Part shown: positions 6,300-13,885 of the stretch, in pieces
Numbering within the stretch: position 1 is the stretch's first letter
Layout of the letters: every line of letters starts with the position of its first letter
From: Anaerolineaceae bacterium UBA700
GTDB taxonomy: Bacteria; Chloroflexota; Anaerolineae; Anaerolineales; Anaerolineaceae
Direction: 5' to 3'
Length of the DNA: 14,384 nt
NCBI GenBank assembly: GCA_002298885.1
Contig: DBMK01000087.1
Coordinates: forward strand, 1-14,384
Made by a program: the position numbers and the translations under genes
Notes under the pieces: generated by a model
Seen by the model: only the letters and a program-made list of their open reading frames with translations
Told to the model about the DNA's origin: nothing
Databases searched by the model: none

Positions 6300-8546
6300 T
6301 CAACTCCTCCGTTCTGATTTCCAGATAAGCGCAATGTTCGTACCTTGGCCTGACTGGCTTTCAATCTTCAAGCTGGCCCCAATTGAGCTGGCACGCTCGC
6401 GCATGATCGTAATCCCCAGGTGGTCCGGGGTGATTGTGCCAGGATCGAAGCCAAGCCCATCGTCCTTGATCATAAGGCTGGTTTGACCAGGCTGGCATTC
6501 CAGGTTTATGTCCACCTGCCGGGCGCCTGAATGCTTGGCAATATTATTCAGCGCCTCCTGCGCCACCCGGTAAAAAACAAGCTTCACCTCATTGGTCAGC
6601 TCGCCATCCCCTACGATCGCCAGAGAAACTGGAACCCTGACCCGTCCAATGAAGGCGTCGGCAAGCTGGCTGATGAGAGATTTCAGATCCGATCGTTCCA
6701 GGGCCTCGGGACGCATCTCCAGCAGCATGGTTCGCATTTCTGCCAGAGCGCCGCGCGTCAGTTGACGCAGCTCTTCCAGGTTGTGCATTCCTTCTTCTGG
6801 ATTGCGTTTCCAAATCCGGGGGATCACATCAGCGATGAGGTTAGCGGAAAACAGGGTCTGGGTCACGGCATCGTGAAGCTCGCGCGCAAGGCGGCTGCGC
6901 TCGGCTGCGACCGCGGTCTGTTCCGCCTGCGCATAGAGGTGAGCGTTTTCCATGGCGACACCGATCTGTTGACCGATGGAGCTCAACAGCGTCACCTCTT
7001 CTGGGGATAACCGTTGTGGCTCACGTTTGGCGAGAAGGAAGAGGCCCAGGGTTTGGCCCTTGGTGGAAAGCGGTACGGATACCAGTAAATGAAAACCGGA
7101 TTTGGCAAATTGGGCTGTTTCTTTCTCTTCTTGCCCTTCATCAATTATCGTAACTGCGACTTCGGGCGGTTCGTCTGCAGCATGCACCTGGCTTTTGGTA
7201 ACGTAACTGCCTGCGAGACCGTCGGCGATGGCTGGCTCGAAACCCCGGCGCGCTACCAGGAGGGCTGAGGGAGGATCCGTTTCGAGCTTGAAAGCAGCGC
7301 CAGCGTCAAACCCCATTTGCTCTACTGTTTTCTCAAGCGCCTCTTCGAGAATATTCTGGATGTCCAATGAATGGCCGGCCACCTGGATGATCGAGTTCAT
7401 AATTGCCAGCTCGCGGGTGCGGTCAACCACTCTTTTCTCGAGGGTTGAGTATGAGTCGTCCAACTTAGCGGACATCAAGTTGAATTGATTGGTGAGGGTT
7501 TCAATTTCGTCGCCCGTTTTCACTTCGATGCGGTGCTTGAACTGGCCGGCGGTCACCTGCTCAGTGGCGTGGATTAGCTTCTGGATGGGGTTGGTGATAT
7601 GCCGGACGCCGTATGCAGTGACGAGCACTGGCACCAGCACGCCCAACGCCAGCAGGGCTAACAGCAGCCGCTGGTAGGGCAGGGAGGGCTGCATAATCTC
7701 GGTCCAACTCTGCTCTTTCAATCCAATCCAGGCCAATCCATCCGTTTGGACACTTTTTCCCAACGATATGTAGCTAACTACCATATCCTCAGATCCTATG
7801 CGGAACCGGCCGCTTTTGCTCTCGCCTTGTTGGATTTGTTGGACAAAGGCTTCTCCCGCCAGATTTTTACCTATGTCAGATTGATTCGTCGAGAAAATGA
7901 CATTTCGGTTGCCGTCTAATAAATAAAAGTTCGGACCTAAATCCAGGTTGTTCATGGCCTGCAAAAAAGCACTTTGGGTAACCGGTATGATGGCAAAACA
8001 GTAATAAGCCGCTCCCGCAAGTTCCGCCTTCTGCCCGGGCATCGAAAGGAGATTACAAATAATTTTCAAGCCGGAAGGCTCAATTGATTGCAGGTCGGTA
8101 AGTGCGGCCATATTTGGATGGTCTTGGATATAACGGAAGTGGAGATTCTTTGACCAATCCTGGCCCAGGAGCTCGGGTTTTGCAGGCCATGTTTTAAATA
8201 CCCGTCCCTGCTCATTCAAGAAATAAATCCCCCCATCAAAAACATCCAAACCCTTCGCCCGGTCAAGGATATTCTGGGCGCGGGTATCAATGGGCAAATC
8301 ACGATTTATATCGATTTCCATGATAATGGATGGCAGGCTGGTACCTACCAGGCTGTTGAGAGCTTGAGTGATCAGCCCCATTTTCGTTTGCACAATATCC
8401 TGATCCTGTTTCATGGCCTGATCTCCGATCACTTGCTGATAGGAGAAAAAAGTGAACCAGGCCACCGCAGACAGGATGATCAGGGTGGGGATAAAAGACC
8501 AGGCGATGATTTTAGTCCGCAGGCTGCGCCACCAATTAATTTTCAT
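6300..8546 (-). CDS. Cache-like, HAMP, GAF sensor histidine kinase (HisKA_3)
   Basis: A 748-residue membrane kinase of the NarX/LiaS/DegS class, partner of the NarL-type regulator that follows. One transmembrane segment at about 13-36, an extracytoplasmic sensor at about 37-290 with the look of a double Cache domain (DGGIYFLNEQGRVFKTWP near 104-121 and NFYLLDGNRNVIFST near 206-220), and a second membrane segment at about 293-315. HAMP is at about 316-370, then a coiled linker, a GAF domain at about 385-535, HisKA_3 with H558 in RLARELHDAVTQTLFSA, and an ATPase domain with the N-box ALNNIAKHSGA (665-675) and DDGLGF (695-700). The frame extends 14 codons further to a TTG, but the ATG at 8546 has GGAG 5 bases upstream and gives a normal N-terminus. 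The ligand of either sensor domain cannot be read. Base composition is clearly lower in GC than the kinase at 938-2428. Confidence 0.92.
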   Translation of the reverse strand: MKINWWRSLRTKIIAWSFIPTLIILSAVAWFTFFSYQQVIGDQAMKQDQDIVQTKMGLITQALNSLVGTSLPSIIMEIDINRDLPIDTRAQNILDRAKGLDVFDGGIYFLNEQGRVFKTWPAKPELLGQDWSKNLHFRYIQDHPNMAALTDLQSIEPSGLKIICNLLSMPGQKAELAGAAYYCFAIIPVTQSAFLQAMNNLDLGPNFYLLDGNRNVIFSTNQSDIGKNLAGEAFVQQIQQGESKSGRFRIGSEDMVVSYISLGKSVQTDGLAWIGLKEQSWTEIMQPSLPYQRLLLALLALGVLVPVLVTAYGVRHITNPIQKLIHATEQVTAGQFKHRIEVKTGDEIETLTNQFNLMSAKLDDSYSTLEKRVVDRTRELAIMNSIIQVAGHSLDIQNILEEALEKTVEQMGFDAGAAFKLETDPPSALLVARRGFEPAIADGLAGSYVTKSQVHAADEPPEVAVTIIDEGQEEKETAQFAKSGFHLLVSVPLSTKGQTLGLFLLAKREPQRLSPEEVTLLSSIGQQIGVAMENAHLYAQAEQTAVAAERSRLARELHDAVTQTLFSANLIADVIPRIWKRNPEEGMHNLEELRQLTRGALAEMRTMLLEMRPEALERSDLKSLISQLADAFIGRVRVPVSLAIVGDGELTNEVKLVFYRVAQEALNNIAKHSGARQVDINLECQPGQTSLMIKDDGLGFDPGTITPDHLGITIMRERASSIGASLKIESQSGQGTNIALIWKSERRS

Positions 8547-8587
8547 CGCCGCTCCGAGATCATTTTGATCAAGAATACGAAACAGCA

Positions 8588-8603
8588 ATCAATTTAAATT
8601 GAT
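8588..8603. promoter_or_regulatory. Perfect 16-base palindrome in the sensor kinase leader
   Basis: ATCAATTTAAATTGAT is a perfect palindrome with no central gap, 42 bases upstream of the kinase ATG and about 30 bases downstream of the predicted transcription start. A small hairpin (ATGGC, 5-base loop, GCCAT, 8609-8623) lies just upstream of it in the leader. The AT-rich symmetry suits an operator for a dimeric regulator acting as a roadblock, possibly the NarL-type regulator itself, but AT-rich palindromes also arise by chance. Confidence 0.35.
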
Positions 8604-8641
8604 AGACTATGGCTTTCCGCCATCACTCTCATTTATTTTTA

Positions 8642-8650
8642 ATAATAGCA
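8642..8650 (-). promoter_or_regulatory. Extended -10 promoter of the kinase-regulator operon
   Basis: On the minus strand TGC is followed directly by TATTAT, an extended -10 element with 5 of 6 matches to TATAAT. No good -35 lies 16-18 bases upstream. Transcription would start near 8635, giving a leader of about 90 bases that contains the palindrome at 8588-8603. The TGC plus TATA-like arrangement recurs before three other genes in the window. Confidence 0.4.
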
Positions 8651-8693
8651 CGAATTAAGGCCAGTCGACTAGACAATCTACGCGTTAATGCAT

Positions 8694-9112
8694 CTATTCC
8701 CCGATGATCTTGACCAACACCCGCTTGCGTCTTCCCCCATCAAACTCGCCGTAGAAAATTTGCTCCCAGGGGCCGAAGTCCAGCTTGCCCTGGGTAATCG
8801 CCACCACCACCTCGCGCCCCATCACCTGGCGCTTCAGGTGTGCGTCGGCGTTATCTTCACCCGTGCGGTTAGCGCATAGCCGGAGACTGGTTCGTGCGGA
8901 GCCAGCTTTTCCAGCCAACGATCGTAATCCAGGTGCAGCCCGCCCTCGTCGTCGTTGATGAACACCGAGGCGGTGATGTGCATGGCGTTCACCAGCGCAA
9001 GCCCCTCCTGCACCCCGCTCTCGCGCAGCGCAGCTTCAACCTCGGGTGTGATGTTCACGAACCCCCGCCGGGCGGGGATGTTGAACCAGAGTTCTTTGCG
9101 AAATGATTTCAT
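8694..9112 (-). pseudogene. YjbQ/UPF0047 family protein, frameshifted
   Basis: Two overlapping reading frames together encode one UPF0047 (YjbQ) protein; this family is annotated as secondary thiamine-phosphate synthase from weak activity of E. coli YjbQ. The first part (9112 to about 8872) runs from [18 protein letters not shown] through [14 protein letters not shown] to HEPVSGYA, then leaves the frame. The second part (about 8870 to 8694) has [14 protein letters not shown] and [13 protein letters not shown] and ends VLVKIIGE. Adding one base between 8871 and 8872 would restore [14 protein letters not shown] and give 139 residues, the normal family length. The break is not in a homopolymer. 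It is either a real recent mutation or an assembly error. Apart from the break, every family motif I can recognise is intact, so decay, if real, is recent. No Shine-Dalgarno sequence precedes the ATG at 9112. Confidence 0.88.
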
Positions 9113-9124
9113 AAGGTTTTATCC

Positions 9125-9159
9125 ACGAATGGCACAAATATTAACGAATTGTCACGAAT
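9125..9159. repeat. ACGAAT-type motifs repeated at about 10-base steps
   Basis: On the plus strand ACGAAT occurs at 9125, 9144 and 9154, with the variant ACAAAT at 9134, giving four copies at steps of 9 to 10 bases, about one helical turn. The array fills the short gap between the YjbQ gene and the stop codon at the end of the extended lipoprotein frame. It could be a regulator-binding array or a decayed dispersed repeat; the sequence alone does not decide. Confidence 0.5.
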
Positions 9160-9163
9160 TTTA

Positions 9164-9271
9164 CTAAGAAATGAAAGTCTGCATCTGGGTCCTGATAGTC
9201 CATTGACTGCCCGACTTTACCAAGAAATAAAGATAACCGGCGCCGTTGAGAGGGCCTTGCCATTCCTCCGC
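9164..9271 (-). pseudogene. In-frame continuation of the lipoprotein gene past a TAG stop
   Basis: Reading on through the TAG at 9272-9274 in the same frame gives 35 more sense codons before the next stop (TAG, 9164-9166). They encode AEEWQGPLNGAGYLYFLVK followed by SGSQWTIRTQMQTFIS. The G-x-GYLYFLVK-x-G-x-QW pattern looks like the final two strands of a small beta-rich extracytoplasmic domain and joins naturally to FNAARTQAVV before the stop, as if TAG replaced a tyrosine codon (TAC or TAT). This supports a nonsense mutation, or an assembly error, in a longer gene of about 188 residues. Confidence 0.6.
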
Positions 9272-9730
9272 CTATACAACAGCCTGCGTCCGGGCGGCGT
9301 TAAAGCCGGCTCGCACGAAGGTTACGTACCTCCGGGCGCCGGGAAAGGCCTGCTGTAACAACTCGGGTCTGAGATCGCGCCCGATAATCTTGCTGAAATC
9401 AGTCTGGCTGAGCAAAACCGGCTTGTAAGGCAGGCTGAAAGCATTATCAAGCTGAAATTTCTGGGTATTGCGCTTCTGGAAGTCAGCGATCGCCAGGGCA
9501 TCGATCTCCGGCATGTCCCGCCTTAGTTCATCAAGTTTGGTTTGCGATAGAGTAGGAGTTAGGCTGGTCTGGGAGTTAATCACCAGGTCGGGGTATCTGG
9601 CAATGATCAGGTCAGTATAAACGCTGTATTCATCCGCCTCTATGGCAATCGGAACGGTCGGGGGCAGCTTTTGAACTTCGCTGCACGCGGCCAGTATCAG
9701 ACAAAAAAGCGAAAGAGAAACTCGCCACAT
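9272..9730 (-). CDS. Small lipoprotein of unknown function, probably truncated
   Basis: A 152-residue predicted lipoprotein. From the ATG at 9730 there is a hydrophobic signal (residues 4-13) and the lipobox LAAC with C16 as the lipidated residue, so the product would be anchored on the outer face of the membrane. GAGG lies about 5 bases upstream of this ATG; the frame is open to an ATG at 9748, which has a weaker context and would put two extra charged or polar residues ahead of the signal. I do not recognise the family. The mature part has an Asp/Leu-rich helical region (KLDELRRDMPEIDALAIADFQKRN) and ends FVRAGFNAARTQAVV at a TAG after which the frame continues with plausible protein. It lies between dnaE and the broken YjbQ gene and has no evident promoter or terminator. 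Confidence 0.72.
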   Translation of the reverse strand: MWRVSLSLFCLILAACSEVQKLPPTVPIAIEADEYSVYTDLIIARYPDLVINSQTSLTPTLSQTKLDELRRDMPEIDALAIADFQKRNTQKFQLDNAFSLPYKPVLLSQTDFSKIIGRDLRPELLQQAFPGARRYVTFVRAGFNAARTQAVV

Positions 9731-9821
9731 TTGCACCTCTGACCACATATCACATTTCGCGTTCCTTGGTTTTCGCCGCCCCCAAATCCCCTATCCTGCT
9801 TCACGCGTCAAGTTTCACGTT

Positions 9822-12800
9822 CTATTGAATATTGATCGGCTCCACGATCACGTTCTCCACCCCCACCATCTCGCTCAACCGCGCCATCAGATCCTGGGTG
9901 AGGCCGGTGGTGTCGTTGGGGAACTCGATCTGGAAGGAATGGCCGTGCTCGAAAACCAGCAGGGCGAAGCGGTCCTTGCCAGGTGAGGACCGCAGCATGC
10001 CGACGATGCGGCGCAGGCGGCGCACATCGCGGTCCTTATCGCCGTTGGCGCGCAGCACCACTTTGATCATGTGCAGTTCTTCCGAGCGCGCCCCCATCAG
10101 ACTGGCGGGCATGGGCGGCACCAGGTAGGTCAGCGGCGGCACGCTCGCCGCTACCGGCTCGGGCGGAACCGGCGGCTCCACCGGGCGGATCTCGGCCGCC
10201 GGGACCGGGCGCGGCGCTTCGGTCTTCTTCGGCGCAGCAGGCGGGCTCTCCGGCGGGCGGGCCAGGGCCGGTTCGCTGGCGGCAGGCGCCGCCGGAACGA
10301 AAGCCTCCCAGCTCTCATTGCCGGGCGCTTCAGCCAGGTGCCAATCTTCCGGGTCATCCGGCGGCGGGGGCATGTCGCCCCAATCCTCCTCCGGCGGCGG
10401 AGTGCTGGGAGATGGAGGCGTTGGGCGCGCCGGCCGATCAGCAATTTGATTGGCAGCCTTCGGCGACGGGGCGGCCTGCCGGGGCGGAGCGGGCGTTTTC
10501 TGGGCGGGTTTGTTTACAGCCTGGGCGGAAAAGGCGGGCGCGGCAGCCTGGGCGCCATCCTGCGCCGGCAGCTCGGACAGGTCGACCACGCTGATCTTAT
10601 CGACCAGCAGCTTAGGGTCTCCCTGGGCCGAGTCCACCTTGCCCTCCACAGCCAGCACCCGGTCAGGCTCGATCAGCTTGCCGTACTGTTCCCAGGTGCG
10701 CGGGAACAGCACCAGCTCGATCGGCCCCTGGATATCTTCGATCGTGGCAAAGCCCATCGGCTTGCCGTCCTTGGTCTGGTGGCGGCGGTATTTGGTCACC
10801 ATGCCGGCCACGGCCACTTTTTCCTTGCTGCCGGCCTCGCTGAGCTGGGCCGAGAAATGGGTGATCTTGCTCTTGAGCAGCGCCATGTAGGGCGTCAGTG
10901 GGTGGTCCGAGACGTACAGGCCGATCAATTCCTTTTCCCATTCGAGCTGTTCGCGCTTATCGTTGTCGAAAGTGGGCGGCAGGTGGATCTCTTCTTCTAC
11001 GCCTTCAATATTGCCGAAAAAGCTCATCTGCCCGCTCAGCAGCGCCTTGAAATGGCTGGCGCTGACCGAGATGATGTGGTCCTGGGCAGCCAGCATCGAG
11101 ACGCGCGGCCCAAAGCCGTCCAGGGCGCCCACCTTGATCAGGCATTCGAGCGAGCGCTTGCCCACCTGGCGCAGGTCCACCCGCCGGGCGAAGTCGGTCA
11201 GGTCGCGGAAGGCGCCGTCTTTGCGGGCGCTCAGGATCAGGTCGACCGCCCCCTGGCTGACGTTCTTGATCGCTCCCAGCCCGAAGCGGATGCCGTTGCA
11301 CTTGCCATCGCAGTCCTCAATCGAGAAATCCCAACTGGAGCGGTTGACGTCCGGCGGCAGCACCTCGATGCCCATGCTGCGGCAGTCGGCCACGTAGAAA
11401 GCCACCTTTTCGATCTCGTTCTTAGAGGCCGAGAGCAGGGCAGTCATGTACTCGACCGTGTAATGCGCCTTCAAATAACCGGTCTGAACGGCGATGATGC
11501 CATAATCCGCGGCGTGGGCCTTATTGAAACCGTAGCGGGCGAACTCTTCCCAATCCGCGAAAATGGCTTCCGCCGTCTCCTGCTCGATTCCGTTTACCTT
11601 GCAGCCGTCGACGAACTTGTGACGGTGCTTTTCCAGTTTCTCTTTTTGTTTCTTGGAGATGACCTTGCGCAGCTCGTCCGACTCGGACAGGGTATAGCCG
11701 CCCAGTTCCACCGCGGCGCGCATGATCTGTTCCTGGTAGATGGGGATGCCGTAGGTTTCCTTGAAGATCGGCTCCATCTTGGGATGGCGGTAGGTGACGT
11801 TCTCCTCGCCGTGCATGCGCCGGATGTACGCCGGGATGAATTCCAGCGGGCCGGGGCGGTACAGCGCCACCATGGCGATCACGTTGCCTACGTCTTGCGG
11901 CTTCATCTGCACCACGTAGCGGGTCATGCCGCTGCCTTCCAGTTGGAAGACGCCGGCGGTGTGGCCCTGCCCCAGGAACTGGAAGGTTTCCGGGTCGTCG
12001 ACGGGGATGTTATGCAGGTCCAGGGTCACGTCCTGGCGCTCTTTGATGATGTCGCAGGCCCGCTGCATGATCGTCAGGGTCGCCAGGCCCAGGAAATCGA
12101 CTTTGAGCAGGCCCAGGTATTCGATGATCGACATTTCGAACTGCACCACCGACTTGATCGGGTTCTCTTCCGAGCCGCTGGTGGGGCGATGCAGCGGGGC
12201 GTAGCTGGTGATAGGCTGGTCGGTGATGACCACGCCCGCGGCGTGCGTGCCGGCGTTGCGCACTACGCCTTCCATTTTGGCTGCGGTGTCGATCAGCTCG
12301 TGCAGGTATTCGGTCTGCTCGTAGACCTCTTTCAATTCCGGGATGGTTTCGATGACCTCGGCCAGGGTGACCGGCTTGCCGGGGATGTTCGGGATCAGCT
12401 TGGTCACCCGGTCGACCTCGGACAACGGGATATCCATTACCCGCCCCACGTCGCGGATGGCGGCGCGGGCGCCAAGCGTGCCGAAGGTGATGATCTGGGC
12501 CACCTTGTCGTCGCCGTATTTCCGGGCGCAATATTCCAGGATGCGCGAGCGCTTGTCGTCCTGGAAGTCCAGGTCGATATCCGGCATCGAGATGCGGCCC
12601 GGGTTGAGGAAGCGCTCGAAGATCAGTCCGTTGCTCAACGGCTCGACCAGCGTGATCTCCAGCGTGTACGCCACCACCGATCCGGCGCCCGAGCCGCGCG
12701 TGTTATACCACACGCCCTGCTGGCGCGCCTCGCGGCACAGGTCCCATACGATGAGGAAGTAGGTGTCGAACCCCATCTTGTGGATCACGCCCAGCTCATA

Positions 12801-13769
12801 TTCCAGGCGCTGGCGAACCTTGGGATCGTTCATGCGCGTGCCGTAGCGGCGCTGCAGGCCTTCCTCGCACAGCTTGTGCAGATAGGTCTCGGCGGTGAAG
12901 CCATCCGGCACCGGGAAGTGCGGCAGGTGGTAGCCGGTGAAGCTCAGGTCCACGTTGCAGCGCTCGGCAACCAGCAGGGTATTGCTGATCGCCTCCGGCA
13001 CATCGCTGAACAGCTCGCTCATTTCCTGCGAACTGCGCATGTAATAGGAATTGTCGGTCATGCGCATGCGCTTGGGGTCTGTGAGCAGGCTGCCGGTCTG
13101 GATCGCCAGTAGAATATCCTGGTACTTGGCGTCTTCCTGGTTGATGTAATGGGCGTCGTTGGTGGCTAAGAAGCGGGCGTTGTAATGTTTGCCCAGCTCC
13201 ATCAGGCCTCGGTTGATCGCCTCCAGCTCGCGGATGTTGTGCTGCTGTAATTCCAGGAAGAAATTGTCCGGGCCGAAAACGTTGTAATACCAGTCCAGCT
13301 TCTTACGCGCCCCTTCGATGCCCTGGTCGCGGATGGCGCGCGGCACCTCGGCCGACATGCAGCCGGAGGTGGCGATCAGCCCTTCGGAATGGGTCGCCAG
13401 GAATTCGTGGTCGATGCGCGGGTAATAATAAAAGCCCTCGAGCTGGGCGGCGCTGGCGATCTGCAGCAGGTTCTTGTAGCCGGTGTCGTTTTCGGCCAGC
13501 AGCAGCATGTGGTCCGAGGTTTTGTCCAGCCGGGCGTCGCGGTCGGTCATGCGCCGGGAGGCCAGGTAAGCCTCCAGGCCGATCACCGGCTTGATCCCGG
13601 CGGCCTTGGCGGCGTTAAAAAATTCGACCACCCCGAACATGGTGCCGTGGTCGGTCAGCGCCACCGCTGGCATGCCCATTTCCTGGACGCGCTTGACCAG
13701 CTTCTTGATGTTGCTGAAGCCGTCCAGCAGGGAATATTCAGAGTGCACGTGGAGGTGTACGAAACTCAT
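9822..13769 (-). CDS. dnaE: DNA polymerase III alpha subunit (DnaE type)
   Basis: A 1315-residue family C replicative DNA polymerase. The PHP domain (1-210) keeps the expected metal ligands: H7, H9, D40/H41, E66, H87, C137, D205 and H207, unlike the degenerate E. coli domain, so it may retain 3'-5' proofreading. The catalytic aspartates are D397 and D399 in PDIDLDF and D558 in VDFLGL, matching E. coli D401, D403 and D555. Fingers and the helix-hairpin-helix region follow, then the OB fold at about 980-1058. A proline/alanine-rich, probably disordered linker runs from about 1069 to 1229, followed by a compact C-terminal domain (1230-1315, with FPNDTTGLTQDLMARLSEMVGVENV). Length exceeds E. coli DnaE (1160) because of the linker. 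The start gives the standard MSFVHLHVHSEYSLLDG; no Shine-Dalgarno sequence precedes it. An antisense frame of over 1000 codons is a coding-bias shadow. Confidence 0.98.
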   Translation of the reverse strand: MSFVHLHVHSEYSLLDGFSNIKKLVKRVQEMGMPAVALTDHGTMFGVVEFFNAAKAAGIKPVIGLEAYLASRRMTDRDARLDKTSDHMLLLAENDTGYKNLLQIASAAQLEGFYYYPRIDHEFLATHSEGLIATSGCMSAEVPRAIRDQGIEGARKKLDWYYNVFGPDNFFLELQQHNIRELEAINRGLMELGKHYNARFLATNDAHYINQEDAKYQDILLAIQTGSLLTDPKRMRMTDNSYYMRSSQEMSELFSDVPEAISNTLLVAERCNVDLSFTGYHLPHFPVPDGFTAETYLHKLCEEGLQRRYGTRMNDPKVRQRLEYELGVIHKMGFDTYFLIVWDLCREARQQGVWYNTRGSGAGSVVAYTLEITLVEPLSNGLIFERFLNPGRISMPDIDLDFQDDKRSRILEYCARKYGDDKVAQIITFGTLGARAAIRDVGRVMDIPLSEVDRVTKLIPNIPGKPVTLAEVIETIPELKEVYEQTEYLHELIDTAAKMEGVVRNAGTHAAGVVITDQPITSYAPLHRPTSGSEENPIKSVVQFEMSIIEYLGLLKVDFLGLATLTIMQRACDIIKERQDVTLDLHNIPVDDPETFQFLGQGHTAGVFQLEGSGMTRYVVQMKPQDVGNVIAMVALYRPGPLEFIPAYIRRMHGEENVTYRHPKMEPIFKETYGIPIYQEQIMRAAVELGGYTLSESDELRKVISKKQKEKLEKHRHKFVDGCKVNGIEQETAEAIFADWEEFARYGFNKAHAADYGIIAVQTGYLKAHYTVEYMTALLSASKNEIEKVAFYVADCRSMGIEVLPPDVNRSSWDFSIEDCDGKCNGIRFGLGAIKNVSQGAVDLILSARKDGAFRDLTDFARRVDLRQVGKRSLECLIKVGALDGFGPRVSMLAAQDHIISVSASHFKALLSGQMSFFGNIEGVEEEIHLPPTFDNDKREQLEWEKELIGLYVSDHPLTPYMALLKSKITHFSAQLSEAGSKEKVAVAGMVTKYRRHQTKDGKPMGFATIEDIQGPIELVLFPRTWEQYGKLIEPDRVLAVEGKVDSAQGDPKLLVDKISVVDLSELPAQDGAQAAAPAFSAQAVNKPAQKTPAPPRQAAPSPKAANQIADRPARPTPPSPSTPPPEEDWGDMPPPPDDPEDWHLAEAPGNESWEAFVPAAPAASEPALARPPESPPAAPKKTEAPRPVPAAEIRPVEPPVPPEPVAASVPPLTYLVPPMPASLMGARSEELHMIKVVLRANGDKDRDVRRLRRIVGMLRSSPGKDRFALLVFEHGHSFQIEFPNDTTGLTQDLMARLSEMVGVENVIVEPINIQ

Positions 13770-13784
13770 AGGCGCCCAAGAAAG

Positions 13785-13793
13785 ATTATAGCA
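13785..13793 (-). promoter_or_regulatory. Extended -10 promoter of dnaE
   Basis: On the minus strand TGC is followed by a perfect TATAAT (13790-13785), an extended -10 element. There is no -35 at 16-18 bases (the position holds GCGGCG); a TTGACA lies only 6 bases upstream of the -10 and is too close. Predicted start is near 13778, only about 8 bases before the ATG, leaving no room for a normal ribosome binding site. Confidence 0.65.
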
Positions 13794-13825
13794 TCATGTC
13801 AAACCGGCGCCGCACTTTTTAACTT

Positions 13826-13870
13826 AAAAAATAACGGGCCGATTCGGCATGCGCCGGATCGCCCGTTATT
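13826..13870 (-). terminator. Intrinsic terminator of the PilZ gene
   Basis: A perfect 10-base outer stem (AATAACGGGC, plus strand 13830-13839, with GCCCGTTATT, 13861-13870) encloses a second 8-base stem with one mismatch and a short loop. In minus-strand RNA it is followed by a run of T from the tract at 13826-13830. It begins 16 bases after the PilZ stop codon and isolates dnaE, which starts 57 bases further on with its own promoter. Confidence 0.88.
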
Positions 13871-13885
13871 CTTTAAGGTTTGTTT

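Noticed and set aside
9149..9358. A plus-strand frame of 69 codons opposite the end of the lipoprotein gene
   Set aside because: It has no ribosome site and lies opposite a minus-strand frame whose translation looks like real protein on both sides of the TAG.
9731..9821. CGTGAA-like short repeats between dnaE and the lipoprotein gene as a regulatory array
   Set aside because: The copies are few, irregularly spaced and degenerate; no promoter or terminator could be defined around them.
10071..13112. A plus-strand open frame of 1013 codons antisense to dnaE
   Set aside because: It is rich in His, Arg, Gln, Leu and Val in patterns that mirror dnaE codons, has no recognisable domain, and dnaE on the other strand is unmistakable. 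High GC and codon bias explain the absence of stops.
13800..13806. TTGACA near dnaE as a -35 element
   Set aside because: It ends only 6 bases before TATAAT, much too close for sigma-70 use; the TGC extended -10 is the better explanation.
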